From Bradyrhizobium erythrophlei (GTDB lineage Bacteria > Pseudomonadota > Alphaproteobacteria > Rhizobiales > Xanthobacteraceae): 64,000 nt of DNA. The position numbers and the translations under genes are program-made. The notes under the pieces were generated by a model that was given only the letters and a program-made list of their open reading frames with translations, did not search any database and was not told the DNA's origin. The stretch spans positions 2,480,001 through 2,544,000 of the forward strand of contig NZ_LT670818.1 of NCBI RefSeq assembly GCF_900129505.1, given 5' to 3'. Below are positions 36,107 through 44,043 of this stretch, piece after piece (position 1 is the first letter of the stretch; each line of letters begins with the position of its first letter).

Positions 36107-36292
36107 ATGCTCAATCGTTCCGCCCCCTCGTTTTTCCATGGCAAAGCTTCCAGTGAGCGTCCGTTCTGTGCGGACTGCGAGTCTCCAATGATCCTTTCGC
36201 GTCTTCAACCGGATAAGCCCGGCTTCGATTTGCGCACTTACGTCTGCCTGATGTGTGCCGCGACCGAAAGCATCGTCGTCACCATTTCATGA
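36107..36292 (+). CDS. Small zinc-ribbon-like protein
   Basis: The 61-residue protein has two CxxC pairs: FCADCESPMILSRLQPDKPG, then YVCLMCAATESIV. The spacing of about 26 residues and the PDKPGFDLRTY linker match a common type of short rhizobial zinc-ribbon protein. It may bind zinc and contact nucleic acid or protein, but the role is unknown. It is intact and surrounded by other small island genes. Confidence 0.65.
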   Translation: MLNRSAPSFFHGKASSERPFCADCESPMILSRLQPDKPGFDLRTYVCLMCAATESIVVTIS

Positions 36293-36333
36293 GCTGCGAG
36301 AATCTGGCCTCGCCCTCCACATAGGAAGCTGCC

Positions 36334-36720
36334 ATGCCGTCTGTTGCTCGTGTGACGTACATACCGCTGAAGGCCTTGGCGACTAATGTGATCGCGATTT
36401 TCTCGCGTTCGCGCCGTAAAAGGCGCAAGCGCGATTCAATGACACCCGTCCCGCTCGTCAAGCCTCTGTACACCCTCGATGAACTTGCGGAGCTGCGGCG
36501 CACCATGCTGCGCTACGCTCGTTCTTTTCCGCTGGGAAACGAGCGCAACCAACACCTGCAGATAGCTTTCTCGCTGCGTAGGCTTTTCAGGAACGAGAAG
36601 TGGGCGGCCGCGCACATCATCAAGGGTTCGCAGTCGGATTCAATGTCGGCAAGCCGCAGCGCCTTCACGCGCTGGCGCTTGCGCAGGCCCGCGTTCTTTA
36701 GCCGCGACCGCGCGGCCTAG
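36334..36720 (+). CDS. Hypothetical basic protein
   Basis: The 128-residue product starts with a hydrophobic/basic stretch (LKALATNVIAIFSRSRRKRR), then a helical segment LYTLDELAELRRTMLRYARS and ERNQHLQIAFSLRRLFRNEK that resembles helical domains of small Bradyrhizobium proteins. The last 30 residues are low-complexity basic. It starts 42 bases after the zinc-ribbon gene, on the same strand. Unknown function. Confidence 0.45.
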   Translation: MPSVARVTYIPLKALATNVIAIFSRSRRKRRKRDSMTPVPLVKPLYTLDELAELRRTMLRYARSFPLGNERNQHLQIAFSLRRLFRNEKWAAAHIIKGSQSDSMSASRSAFTRWRLRRPAFFSRDRAA

Positions 36721-37021
36721 ACCTCGTATCGCAGTGACAAGAAAACACGAGCAATTAGGGGATACACTTCGCGCCTGCTGGTGCAACTCCTCAGGCATCC
36801 TGACTCGGCGGGGCCATCGGTCGCCCGCGATTCAATTTCGAACAAGGCTTCGGACGATGCCGTGGCACGAGTGCCGCGCGGAAAACTGTTCCGAATCGGC
36901 TGTTTGTGACAGTCCGATCACGGTTTCATGAACGGCCAGCCGGACGGATTCTGATTCTTTCGAAAAGCCAACGCGTGGTATGGTTCTGTTCGTTTAATCA
37001 CAAAAAAAGGGAGGACTTCCG

Positions 37022-37240
37022 ATGGCACAAGCACCGAAGCATCCCGCGCATCCGGCGCAGGAGCATCATCACTCAGCCGCTGCTCACCACCATGCCGCCG
37101 CGCATCATCACCATCAAGCTGAGCACCATCACGCTGTTGGCGAGCACACGGAGGCAAAGCAACATGCAGCTGCGGCTCACGAGCATAGTGAACTAGCTCA
37201 CAAACATACGGCAACTGCTCACACACATTCTAATAAATGA
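37022..37240 (+). CDS. Histidine/alanine-rich small protein
   Basis: The 72-residue protein contains about 23 His residues, many in clusters (QEHHHSAAAHHHAAAHHHH), with Ala, Glu and Lys between them. Such proteins could bind nickel, zinc or copper or buffer protons. No signal peptide is present. GGAGG lies seven bases before the ATG at 37022, a strong ribosome-binding site, which supports expression. The family is common in rhizobia but uncharacterised to my knowledge. Confidence 0.7.
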   Translation: MAQAPKHPAHPAQEHHHSAAAHHHAAAHHHHQAEHHHAVGEHTEAKQHAAAAHEHSELAHKHTATAHTHSNK

Positions 37241-37456
37241 CGACTAGACCGCGTTGCTGGCGCTGGCCGTCGAATACGAGCGCCAGTTAGCCTTGGATTT
37301 GTTCCACGATCATAGCTGATCTTCCTTGCATCCGACCCCTAGCGAGATCTGTTCGCTAGGCTGGCGCAGCACTTGAACGTGCTGGCGTCGGAAGTCGCGC
37401 GCGCGACGTCAGCGAAAAGAGCCGACGACGCTTCTTAGTTTGTTGCGAAAATCGCC

Positions 37457-37795
37457 TCATTGTAGAAAACGTCTTATCAAATAAATTGCGATCCGGGCGA
37501 TGAGCCAGAGCCAGCCAATTTCTGCTACTGCGACCGCGATCAGATAGACAGCGGAAAAAATTCCATAGTCTCGCTGCGGCTTTATCTCGCCGCACACTGA
37601 GTTGCCGAAATCAAGATCAAAGGGCTTATCGGATACGGAACATGTTCCTGCGAGGCTCGCTTCCCAGGCTTTTAGATCAGACTGTGATCGCTTAGCCTGT
37701 GAGGCGCTGCTGGCTATAGCCGCTCGCCCTCTAAGAGAAAAAGTGCGCCGAAGACCGGGATGCAGCAAAAGACGAGCAGAGACGTTATTGGACAT
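37457..37795 (-). CDS. Putative small membrane protein
   Basis: From the ATG at 37795 the product is 112 residues. The N-terminal part is basic and polar; the last 35 residues form one or two membrane helices (FSAVYLIAVAVAEIGWLWLI, then ARIAIYLIRRFL). The positively charged end is natural for an inner-membrane protein. No family is recognised, and the start is uncertain. Confidence 0.35.
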   Translation of the reverse strand: MSNNVSARLLLHPGLRRTFSLRGRAAIASSASQAKRSQSDLKAWEASLAGTCSVSDKPFDLDFGNSVCGEIKPQRDYGIFSAVYLIAVAVAEIGWLWLIARIAIYLIRRFLQ

Positions 37796-38056
37796 AGGAT
37801 CACCCGGTACAAAGGATAATTCACGGTTTTCCATTCCTCGTTTTCATGAGCGGTCTCCGGCCGTCCGCTCCTGTAAGCATCCCCCGTTCGTGGCGGGATT
37901 GTTGTTGCTGATGAACATAGGCGCGGAGACGCAACAACTCCCTATATCGGGCGTGAAGATTTCCAACTTTGTCCTCGGTGCTGAGTAATTTGATCGGCTT
38001 CAACTATCGCTCCCGCCATCTATCAAAGACGAATCGGCGCAACCGGTTGCCGGTTG

Positions 38057-38683
38057 TCAGGCGACGGCGAACGCTCTTTCTTTCTTGCGACGGCTGGTAA
38101 GCCAGCCAAAGCCACCGAGACCGATCAGCATCATTGTCCAGGTGGGCGGCAAGGGCGTGGCGCTGGCTTCCACCTTTTCGACGCCCCAACCTTCATCACC
38201 AAGGCCCTGAAAACCGGCGTGGTCGCCGGTCAAACTCAGGTAGGAAAAGGTGAGAGTATTCAAACCGACATTCAGCGGTAGACCGGCGAAGGTGAAAGTT
38301 TCTTTCCCACCGTTCCAGCCGATGCCCGTACCGTTGTTCGTGGGGTTAGAGAGGCTCGCTCCGAACGGATTAGAATAAACGTTAGCTTGCGATCCGCTGT
38401 TGCTGCCGCCACCGAGATTGAACGTGCCCAGAAAGACTTGCTTGTCGTTTAACTTCAACGAAAAATCATCTTCGTAGGCGTTTTTCCCGTCGAGGCTCCC
38501 GTATCCATCCAAGATGAAGGAAAGCTCCGATGTGGAAGCCCCCGAATTGAAATTCAGCGTGAAGGATTGATCGGTTGCCATAGCGGCGGAGGGCCCGTCG
38601 TAAATTATGGTGGCTTGTGCGGAGGAGACCACCAGCACCGCACACGCCAATCCAGCAATCGTCGAACGAGCTAGAAAACGCAT
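38057..38683 (-). CDS. PEP-CTERM-like surface protein
   Basis: The 208-residue protein has a signal peptide (LARSTIAGLACAVLVVSSAQA), a mature beta-rich, Gly/Asn/Ser-rich domain (FTLNFNSGASTSELSFILDG, LGTFNLGGGSNSGSQ), and a C-terminal sorting-type signal: PLPPTWTMMLIGLGGFGWL followed by the basic cluster TSRRKKER. This matches PEP-CTERM proteins, which are cut and anchored by exosortase and usually encoded with exopolysaccharide loci. GGGGAG lies seven bases before the ATG. No exosortase gene is in the window. Confidence 0.8.
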   Translation of the reverse strand: MRFLARSTIAGLACAVLVVSSAQATIIYDGPSAAMATDQSFTLNFNSGASTSELSFILDGYGSLDGKNAYEDDFSLKLNDKQVFLGTFNLGGGSNSGSQANVYSNPFGASLSNPTNNGTGIGWNGGKETFTFAGLPLNVGLNTLTFSYLSLTGDHAGFQGLGDEGWGVEKVEASATPLPPTWTMMLIGLGGFGWLTSRRKKERAFAVA

Positions 38684-39090
38684 CACATGCTCCCCCTGAT
38701 CAAAGAGATCGAACCGAATGTGATGCAATGCGGAAGATGGCAGGAGGGTACCAAACTGTAAATGAGTTTTTTTAAGCAAGCTGGACTGAAGCGAAGCGTT
38801 GCCTATCAGACCTAGGAACTCTGAATATTCTTCAGCCACCGTGTGAAGTGGCAAATAGTGCAGATATTTGCGGGTAAAAGCGGCAAGGACCGCCAGATAT
38901 TATTGGGCGACCTGCGATAGATCTGCGCAAAAGATCATCGACGGTGAGCGCTAAGTTGGCATCGCGCGCCCAAAATTGTTGCGGCGAAGGAAGCAACTCC
39001 TCGCTCGCGAGAAAGTTAACTGCGAACCAGCAAAACGCCTTAAATAGCTGGCGTGATGGGTTCGGACAATAGAATTAAGGAGAAGCGCTT
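38684..39090. other. Intergenic region upstream of the PEP-CTERM-like gene
   Basis: About 400 AT-richer bases. It should hold the promoter of the minus-strand PEP-CTERM-like gene, but I see no clear consensus. No gene supported. Confidence 0.35.
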
Positions 39091-39372
39091 ATGGGACCGG
39101 CGCTGGACGAAAGAGTTTTCGACGGATTCACAAAGCTAGACGGACCCGGGCATGAACCAGAGGCGTTACAGCACCTCCGAAAGGAATTGAAGCACATTCG
39201 GCTAGAGTTGGGAGAGCTTAAACGCACCGGGTCCCAAGTGGGACTGGTTAAATTGACTTCCGATGCACTCGCGCTTTCGATGCGGATAAAGCGCCTCGAA
39301 ACATCGTGTAATCTCCGTCGCCGCTTTCGCGTTGCCCAGACCTATTGTTCAACTCGCTATAAGGACAATTGA
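39091..39372 (+). CDS. Hypothetical protein
   Basis: A 93-residue product with a helical middle (EALQHLRKELKHIRLELGEL and SDALALSMRIKRLET). AAGGAGAAG lies just upstream of the ATG, a good ribosome-binding site. No family recognised. The last 20 residues look random, so the original end may have been altered. Confidence 0.45.
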   Translation: MGPALDERVFDGFTKLDGPGHEPEALQHLRKELKHIRLELGELKRTGSQVGLVKLTSDALALSMRIKRLETSCNLRRRFRVAQTYCSTRYKDN

Positions 39373-39561
39373 CCTCGCCACTTCGTAAATGCCGAAGCCG
39401 ATGACCGCCGGCAGCGCAAGCACGAGGGCGACCCCGATTGAAAAACGAAGATCGGCTTTGGCGCTCAGCTTTTGGGTCGAAGTCGTTCGATGCCTCTCCG
39501 AGGAATCCGTCGGTGTACGCTGGATGCAATGCGGATGATGCTTGGCATCCAAAAATCTCAT
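39349..39561 (-). CDS. Putative small membrane protein
   Basis: A 70-residue frame convergent with the preceding gene, overlapping it by 24 bases. The C-terminal half is a good membrane helix (FSIGVALVLALPAVIGFGIY). The N-terminal part is polar. Only this helix supports the call. Confidence 0.35.
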   Translation of the reverse strand: MRFLDAKHHPHCIQRTPTDSSERHRTTSTQKLSAKADLRFSIGVALVLALPAVIGFGIYEVARSIVLIAS

Positions 39562-39878
39562 CGGCTGGATTGCCGAAGTTTGACACGATCACCGGTGTCC
39601 AGTTCGACCGACGCTGATTGATCATTGATCTCTCCGAATTGCCAGACACATTGGCACAACGGAAAGCGTCGGATTCCGTTCCGGGACATCCCAATTCGAT
39701 ACTATCGTCTCTCCGGTTGCAGAGTTAAATCCAAACCGTATAAATCGCCAGCATTCGCCTAATAAACCAGCATATGGAATTGCATTAATCGAACGCGGAA
39801 GTTTGACCCTGGCTGAGTTTCATCTTATAATTGCGGCATGGCGGCAGGATTTGCTTTGAAGGTTCGGAAAATTAGATC

Positions 39879-40103
39879 ATGAAAAACGCTTTCCGTGTTT
39901 TACCTGCGATAGCTTTGGCCGCCGCGTTGGCGTTTCTTCCGCAGCCTTCTCTTGCCAATTGTGGTATTGACAAGGACGTGGGCAATGGCTGCGCAAAGGG
40001 CGCTCCGGCTCCTCTCCTTGGCGCTGGTCTTCCCGGTCTTGCGGCAGGCATAGGTTATGGCGCTTATTGGTTAGTGCGGCGTCGCCGCCGCAACATTGGC
40101 TAA
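39879..40103 (+). CDS. Small secreted protein with PEP-CTERM-like end
   Basis: The 74-residue protein has a signal peptide (VLPAIALAAALAFLPQPSLA), a very short mature part (NCGIDKDVGNGCAKG) with two Cys, and then PAPLLGAGLPGLAAGIGYGA with a terminal RRRRR. The Pro motif, hydrophobic helix and Arg cluster in that order form a tripartite sorting signal like the GAGLPGL variant seen on many Bradyrhizobium PEP-CTERM-like proteins. Almost nothing would remain after processing, so it may be a peptide or a pilin-like item. A strong terminator follows. Confidence 0.7.
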   Translation: MKNAFRVLPAIALAAALAFLPQPSLANCGIDKDVGNGCAKGAPAPLLGAGLPGLAAGIGYGAYWLVRRRRRNIG

Positions 40104-40119
40104 AGCAGTTTTGATTTGA

Positions 40120-40149
40120 GAGGCCGCCTTACATTGCGGCCTCTTTTTT
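40120..40149 (+). terminator. Rho-independent terminator
   Basis: GAGGCCGC (40120-40127) and GCGGCCTC (40136-40143) form a perfect 8-bp stem with an 8-base loop, followed by TTTTTTA. It lies 17 bases after the stop of the small PEP-CTERM-like gene. Confidence 0.9.
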
Positions 40150-40740
40150 ATTTCGTGCTGATGTCGCCGGTCACGGGCTCCGCTTAGCATTAAACGTGCA
40201 TCGCCTTACCATCCGAAAAGTGCCGGTGCCAAAGGGCTGGGGTTGGTCGAACCCCTCAGCACCGGCCTCGCGTCGCGCTCCCAACAGCAGCGCCAGCGTC
40301 GCAATCGCGAACGATGGAAATATCAACAAAAAGTCCGATCATCAGGGCCGCCAGCATTACGTGCTGCTGGTGACCGAAGGATCAACCGTGCTTTCCGCAG
40401 TCTTGACGGCCGCCGTTGTTGCAGCTGCGCCAAGGGTCGGATGAATGGTTTTGCGATCCTTGTCCTTGATCAAGGTGAACGTTCCGACCACCGGGTCCTA
40501 TCATCCAGGGATTTTTTTCTTTCGCCCCAGATTTTTGACAGACGCCATTCGATCGCGATATGGATGCTGGCCGCGAGCGGAAGAAAAGCGGCTGCTGTTT
40601 CAGATACTTAGCGGAGCGAAAAATTCGTTGGCTCGCAATCGCTGCGGCCATAGCAGGCAATTTGGGGCATTTATTTTCTGCTTTCGTCAGAGCTGGCTAG
40701 TACCTCGACACAGAGGTTTTGACTCGTTGAAATTGGCCTG
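40150..40740. other. Intergenic region, nothing recognised
   Basis: About 590 bases between the terminator and the IS630 remnant. Open frames exist on the plus strand (40196-40444, 40243-40611) but lack ribosome-binding sites or recognisable products. Confidence 0.35.
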
Positions 40741-41085
40741 ATTTGGCTGAGGGCCTTGGATAGGCGCGCGCCATTTTGGCGCGAGCCTTTTCGGTTGTGA
40801 ACATCCATTTGATGCGGGCGCGGTCGGCATTGCGCCGTTTCTCCCAGGCGACGGTCTCGGCGACGAGGCGGACGAAACTGTCGATGCGCCGATCGAGGCA
40901 TTGGCGGGCGAGAACGCCGATCTCGATCTCGACCATGTTCAGCCAGCTGGCGTGCTTTGGGACGTAGTGGAACTCCAATCGGCGCCGTACCCGCCGTGCT
41001 TCGTCGGCCGGAAAGGCCTGGTAGAGCGCCCCGGCCGAATGGGTTGAGAGATTGTCGAGCACCAGGCGGATCCAAATATGGAGCA
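40741..41085 (-). pseudogene. IS630-family transposase, C-terminal fragment
   Basis: The minus strand reads IRLVLDNLSTHSAGALYQAF (the second catalytic Asp is in LDN), FHYVPKHASWLNMVEIEIGV (with the catalytic Glu), and FTTEKARAKMARAYP, the typical end of IS630/Tc1-like transposases. The N-terminal half, including the first Asp, is absent and replaced by unrelated sequence upstream of about 41085. The element is therefore dead. Confidence 0.85.
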
Positions 41086-41344
41086 CAGAGGCGTCCCATA
41101 TAGCGTAGTTCAGATCCTTAGCCCGCCGGGCTATAGGTGGATCGTACATATCGATGCGGATCGAACAAAAACTGGCGTGGCAATAAGCCGACCTGGAGCC
41201 ATCCGCTTGGCTGAAGTGACGATCGAGAAAATCATTCGAGCGAAATTCAACGAGGCTTCGAACCCGTGCGTTGGAAACTCGGGGCCATCGACTGCTGGAA
41301 ATCATGAACGAGGATGTCGTGGTGTCGATCGAATTGCAAAATGA

Positions 41345-41633
41345 TGTTCAATGGGACGGGGAGTGCCGCGCTCGCGCAGCTCTTCGAATATCTGGATCAG
41401 CGTGAATTGTTCACGGGCCGGCGCATTGCCGCCCGCAGCGTGCCGAGCTCGCTCGTCCACCGGCCAAGTTTTCGTCGCGGCTGTGCACCTTCCGTTCATA
41501 TTTCAAACGAGTCTCGCCCGACCTCAGCAGCTTTGCGGACCGTATTGCTAGGAACCCTCAGGTCGCGGGCGATCTCCGTGGTCGTATTGCCCTTGATAAG
41601 GTGCTCGCGTCGAATCCGCGCAATCGACTCCAC
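41345..41633 (-). pseudogene. IS21-family IstA, N-terminal fragment, frameshifted
   Basis: From a GTG at 41633 the minus strand reads VESIARIRREHLIKGNTTTE and IARDLRVPSNTVRKAAEVG, the helix-turn-helix of IstA. After a stop, shifted frames give RRKLGRWTSELGTLRAA and then FTLIQIFEELRERG. This order is the usual IstA N-terminal region. At least two frameshifts occur and the catalytic core is missing. It abuts the IS630 fragment, suggesting one element inserted near or into the other. Confidence 0.75.
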
Positions 41634-41640
41634 AGCCCAT

Positions 41641-42295
41641 CACACCTGCTTTCCTCGAAAGGACGTAGCGCAACAGGCCAACCTATGCGGGCAAATTTTG
41701 GACGGCGATCCCCGAGACTCAGGGTCAAGAAACACAAATTCACCTTATAGCTTGAGCGAGCTACGGCTTGGAGGGGCGATGACCGCACTGGCGCGTAGCG
41801 GACGTACGCCAAAGCGCCCCCGTCGGCTAAGTGCCAAAAGCCAGGACCGCCTTCACCTCACCCTGGATAATCTGCAGAATTCACCGTTGATGCTCAGCAC
41901 GTTGAGCGCCCGACCGTGATCATTGTCATCAGATCGGCATGGCTGGTGCTCGTCCCGCTGGATCGGTCCACCAGGAGCACTCTAGCCAAGGGTACTCTAC
42001 GCGATCTTTGAGTCACATCCTTCGAATGCACGATGCCGACGCATGCCGACAGACTAACCTTGGAATCCGCTAAGGTTTGGAGCGCCATGACATCGCCGGC
42101 TCGACCCAGGGCATCGTCGGTTCTGCCCTGCGTTCAGCCCCGCTATAGCTGACCACCGAGCGCCGCCCTGCGCGCGGTGTCGCCAGAGATCCGGCCGAGA
42201 GACCGGCAGCTTTCGCGGTCACTGTACGCTGTACACTAATGTGGCGACGATAGGCAAATAGCTGGCTCGATCTGCGCGAAGGAGGTAGTACCGCA
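41641..42295. other. Intergenic region before the polysaccharide locus
   Basis: About 650 bases with no gene I can support. A 64-codon minus frame (41894-42088) is open but lacks a ribosome-binding site. The region probably holds the promoter of the methyltransferase gene; AAGGAGG lies just before the ATG at 42296. Confidence 0.4.
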
Positions 42296-42976
42296 ATGAA
42301 TAACGAAGAAGTCGACCGCATCAGATCAGTTTATGCACGCTGGGAGCCGACATACGATTGTAGCAATGCCGGCTACTTAAGGTCCCTCGGTGAGCGGGAC
42401 GACCGTTTAAGAGGCCTTCTCAGTAGGCTTCCCCACAACCTGACGCGATGCCGGGTGCTCGACGTCGGGTGCGGTTACGGCAGCCTGCTCAATCTGTTTC
42501 ATGAGCAGGGAGTTCCCGCGGATGGTTTGTTCGGCATCGACTTGCTGCTAAATCGGATCCAAGTCGCCCGGAAGAGATATCCTTCTTTCACCTTAAAGGA
42601 GGGAAATGCCGAACAAATTGACTTTCCCGACAAGCGGTTTGACGTGGTGACTGTCTTCACAGTTTTTTCGTCGATCTTAGATCGTGGGATGGCCGAAAAC
42701 GTCGCGCTTAGTATTGCCCGCGTTCTTGCGAGCGGGGGCACTATCATCTGGTACGACATGAGATACCCGAACCCGTGGAACCGGAACGTTAGACCGATCA
42801 CCAAGCGTCGGATACGAGAGCTGTTTCCATCTTTTGAATTGCAGCTTGAATCGCTCACGTTGCTGCCACCCCTGGCGCGTCATCTGGGGCCTGCCACGAA
42901 TTGTATCTACCCGCTGCTCGTCAAGGTGCCGGTTCTTCGCTCGCACTATTTGGGCCTGCTCCGCTCCGCGGCCTAG
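42296..42976 (+). CDS. Class I SAM-dependent methyltransferase
   Basis: The 226-residue protein has motif I RVLDVGCGYGSLLNLF (SAM binding), LFGIDLLLNRIQVARKRYPS as motif II, EGNAEQIDFPDKRFDVVTVF, and LASGGTIIWYDMRYPN. The length and motifs fit methyltransferase types 11/25 acting on small molecules or sugars. It is the first gene of the polysaccharide region, transcribed alone toward the second methyltransferase. It may methylate a sugar of the repeat unit (inference). GGAGG upstream of the ATG is a good ribosome-binding site. Confidence 0.85.
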   Translation: MNNEEVDRIRSVYARWEPTYDCSNAGYLRSLGERDDRLRGLLSRLPHNLTRCRVLDVGCGYGSLLNLFHEQGVPADGLFGIDLLLNRIQVARKRYPSFTLKEGNAEQIDFPDKRFDVVTVFTVFSSILDRGMAENVALSIARVLASGGTIIWYDMRYPNPWNRNVRPITKRRIRELFPSFELQLESLTLLPPLARHLGPATNCIYPLLVKVPVLRSHYLGLLRSAA

Positions 42977-43146
42977 CCGGCTTGGCCATAAACATGGCGC
43001 CGTTTTTGCAGGAGGTGAGAGCAGCGCGAACAGAAACCCAGAGCCAGCTCTCGATGATAGGCCGACCGGTACCTTCGTCCGGTCAGGCCGCTCGTCGAGC
43101 AAAATCCGCAGGACAATGCCAACGGGGTGGAACATTGGCAATACTC

Positions 43147-43872
43147 CTATCGCTTCTTCGCGACGACAAGGAATTGCTGGGCAAATCGCGCGGGGATTTT
43201 GATGGAGCTTGCGATCCGCTCAACCGGTTCAATCCATGCTTCGCAGAGTTTCGGTAGCAACCGACCCGGCCGCGGAAGATAGCCGTAGGGTGTGACCTTC
43301 TCGATCGCAAATCCACCCGCCGTCAACAAGGTACTTAGTTCATCGATGCTCATCGTATTTCGTACTTGGGACCATGGAAGTCGGCTCACCATGCGCGAAG
43401 CAATCCCGAATGGTGAAGTAGCATTCATCTGCATGTTGCAAATGAGCCATCCCGCCTCGTTCAAGTGCTCCCGGATCGCTTGCAGCGCTTCCTTTCGCAA
43501 ACGTTCGTCCGCGTTGAGAAAAAAACGGAAGGCTGTGACGGCGTCAAAGGTTTCACCCAACGCTTCGCTTGTAATATCTATCCGATGCAGTTGGACATTG
43601 TTCGGTACGCTTGCGCAGGCGAGCATGGGCAAAGACACATCGACGCCCACGACCTTCCCAAAGCATTCGGCCGCAACGTTCGTGATGCGGCCCGTGCCGC
43701 ATGCGAAATCGAGACACGTTTTGTGCGGTCCGCCCAACGCGCCCAAAGTCGCCTCGACCAGGGGCTTTTCGATTTTGATCCAGAGCGCGGCATAGTAACC
43801 CGCGTCATAGGTCTTGTTGTAATGTTCTCCTGCGCCGGGCGCCGCATGGCTGACGCGATAATCATCGCTCAT
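43147..43872 (-). CDS. Class I SAM-dependent methyltransferase
   Basis: From the ATG at 43872 the product is 241 residues (a longer start at 43947 is possible). Motif I is CLDFACGTGRITNVAA, followed by VVGVDVSLPMLACASV, FDAVTAFRFFLNADE and HLNEAGWLICNMQ. The C-terminal part (FAIEKVTPYGYLPRPGRLLP) may recognise the substrate. It is convergent with the other methyltransferase and lies downstream of the kinase-flippase gene, likely the last gene of the minus-strand operon. Confidence 0.85.
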   Translation of the reverse strand: MSDDYRVSHAAPGAGEHYNKTYDAGYYAALWIKIEKPLVEATLGALGGPHKTCLDFACGTGRITNVAAECFGKVVGVDVSLPMLACASVPNNVQLHRIDITSEALGETFDAVTAFRFFLNADERLRKEALQAIREHLNEAGWLICNMQMNATSPFGIASRMVSRLPWSQVRNTMSIDELSTLLTAGGFAIEKVTPYGYLPRPGRLLPKLCEAWIEPVERIASSIKIPARFAQQFLVVAKKR

Positions 43873-44043
43873 TGGAAGCCCGCTGCTACTCGTCGTCGCT
43901 GCTGGCCGGTGGCGAAATTGTGTCCGTTTCGAGTTGTACCAGTCCATCGTGCACTCCGCGGTCCAGATAAATCATTCGGGGCGGCTGGCTTCGCCAACCG
44001 GCGTTGCGTCGTCCGTCCTTTTCATTCCTCCAATGGTGGAGGC

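Noticed and set aside
36918..37226. Minus-strand frame over the His-rich gene
   Set aside because: Antisense of clustered CAT/CAC codons; the plus strand has a strong ribosome-binding site.
41314..41919. 201-codon plus-strand frame near the IS remnants
   Set aside because: It is antisense to the IstA fragment, whose segments are recognisable on the other strand.
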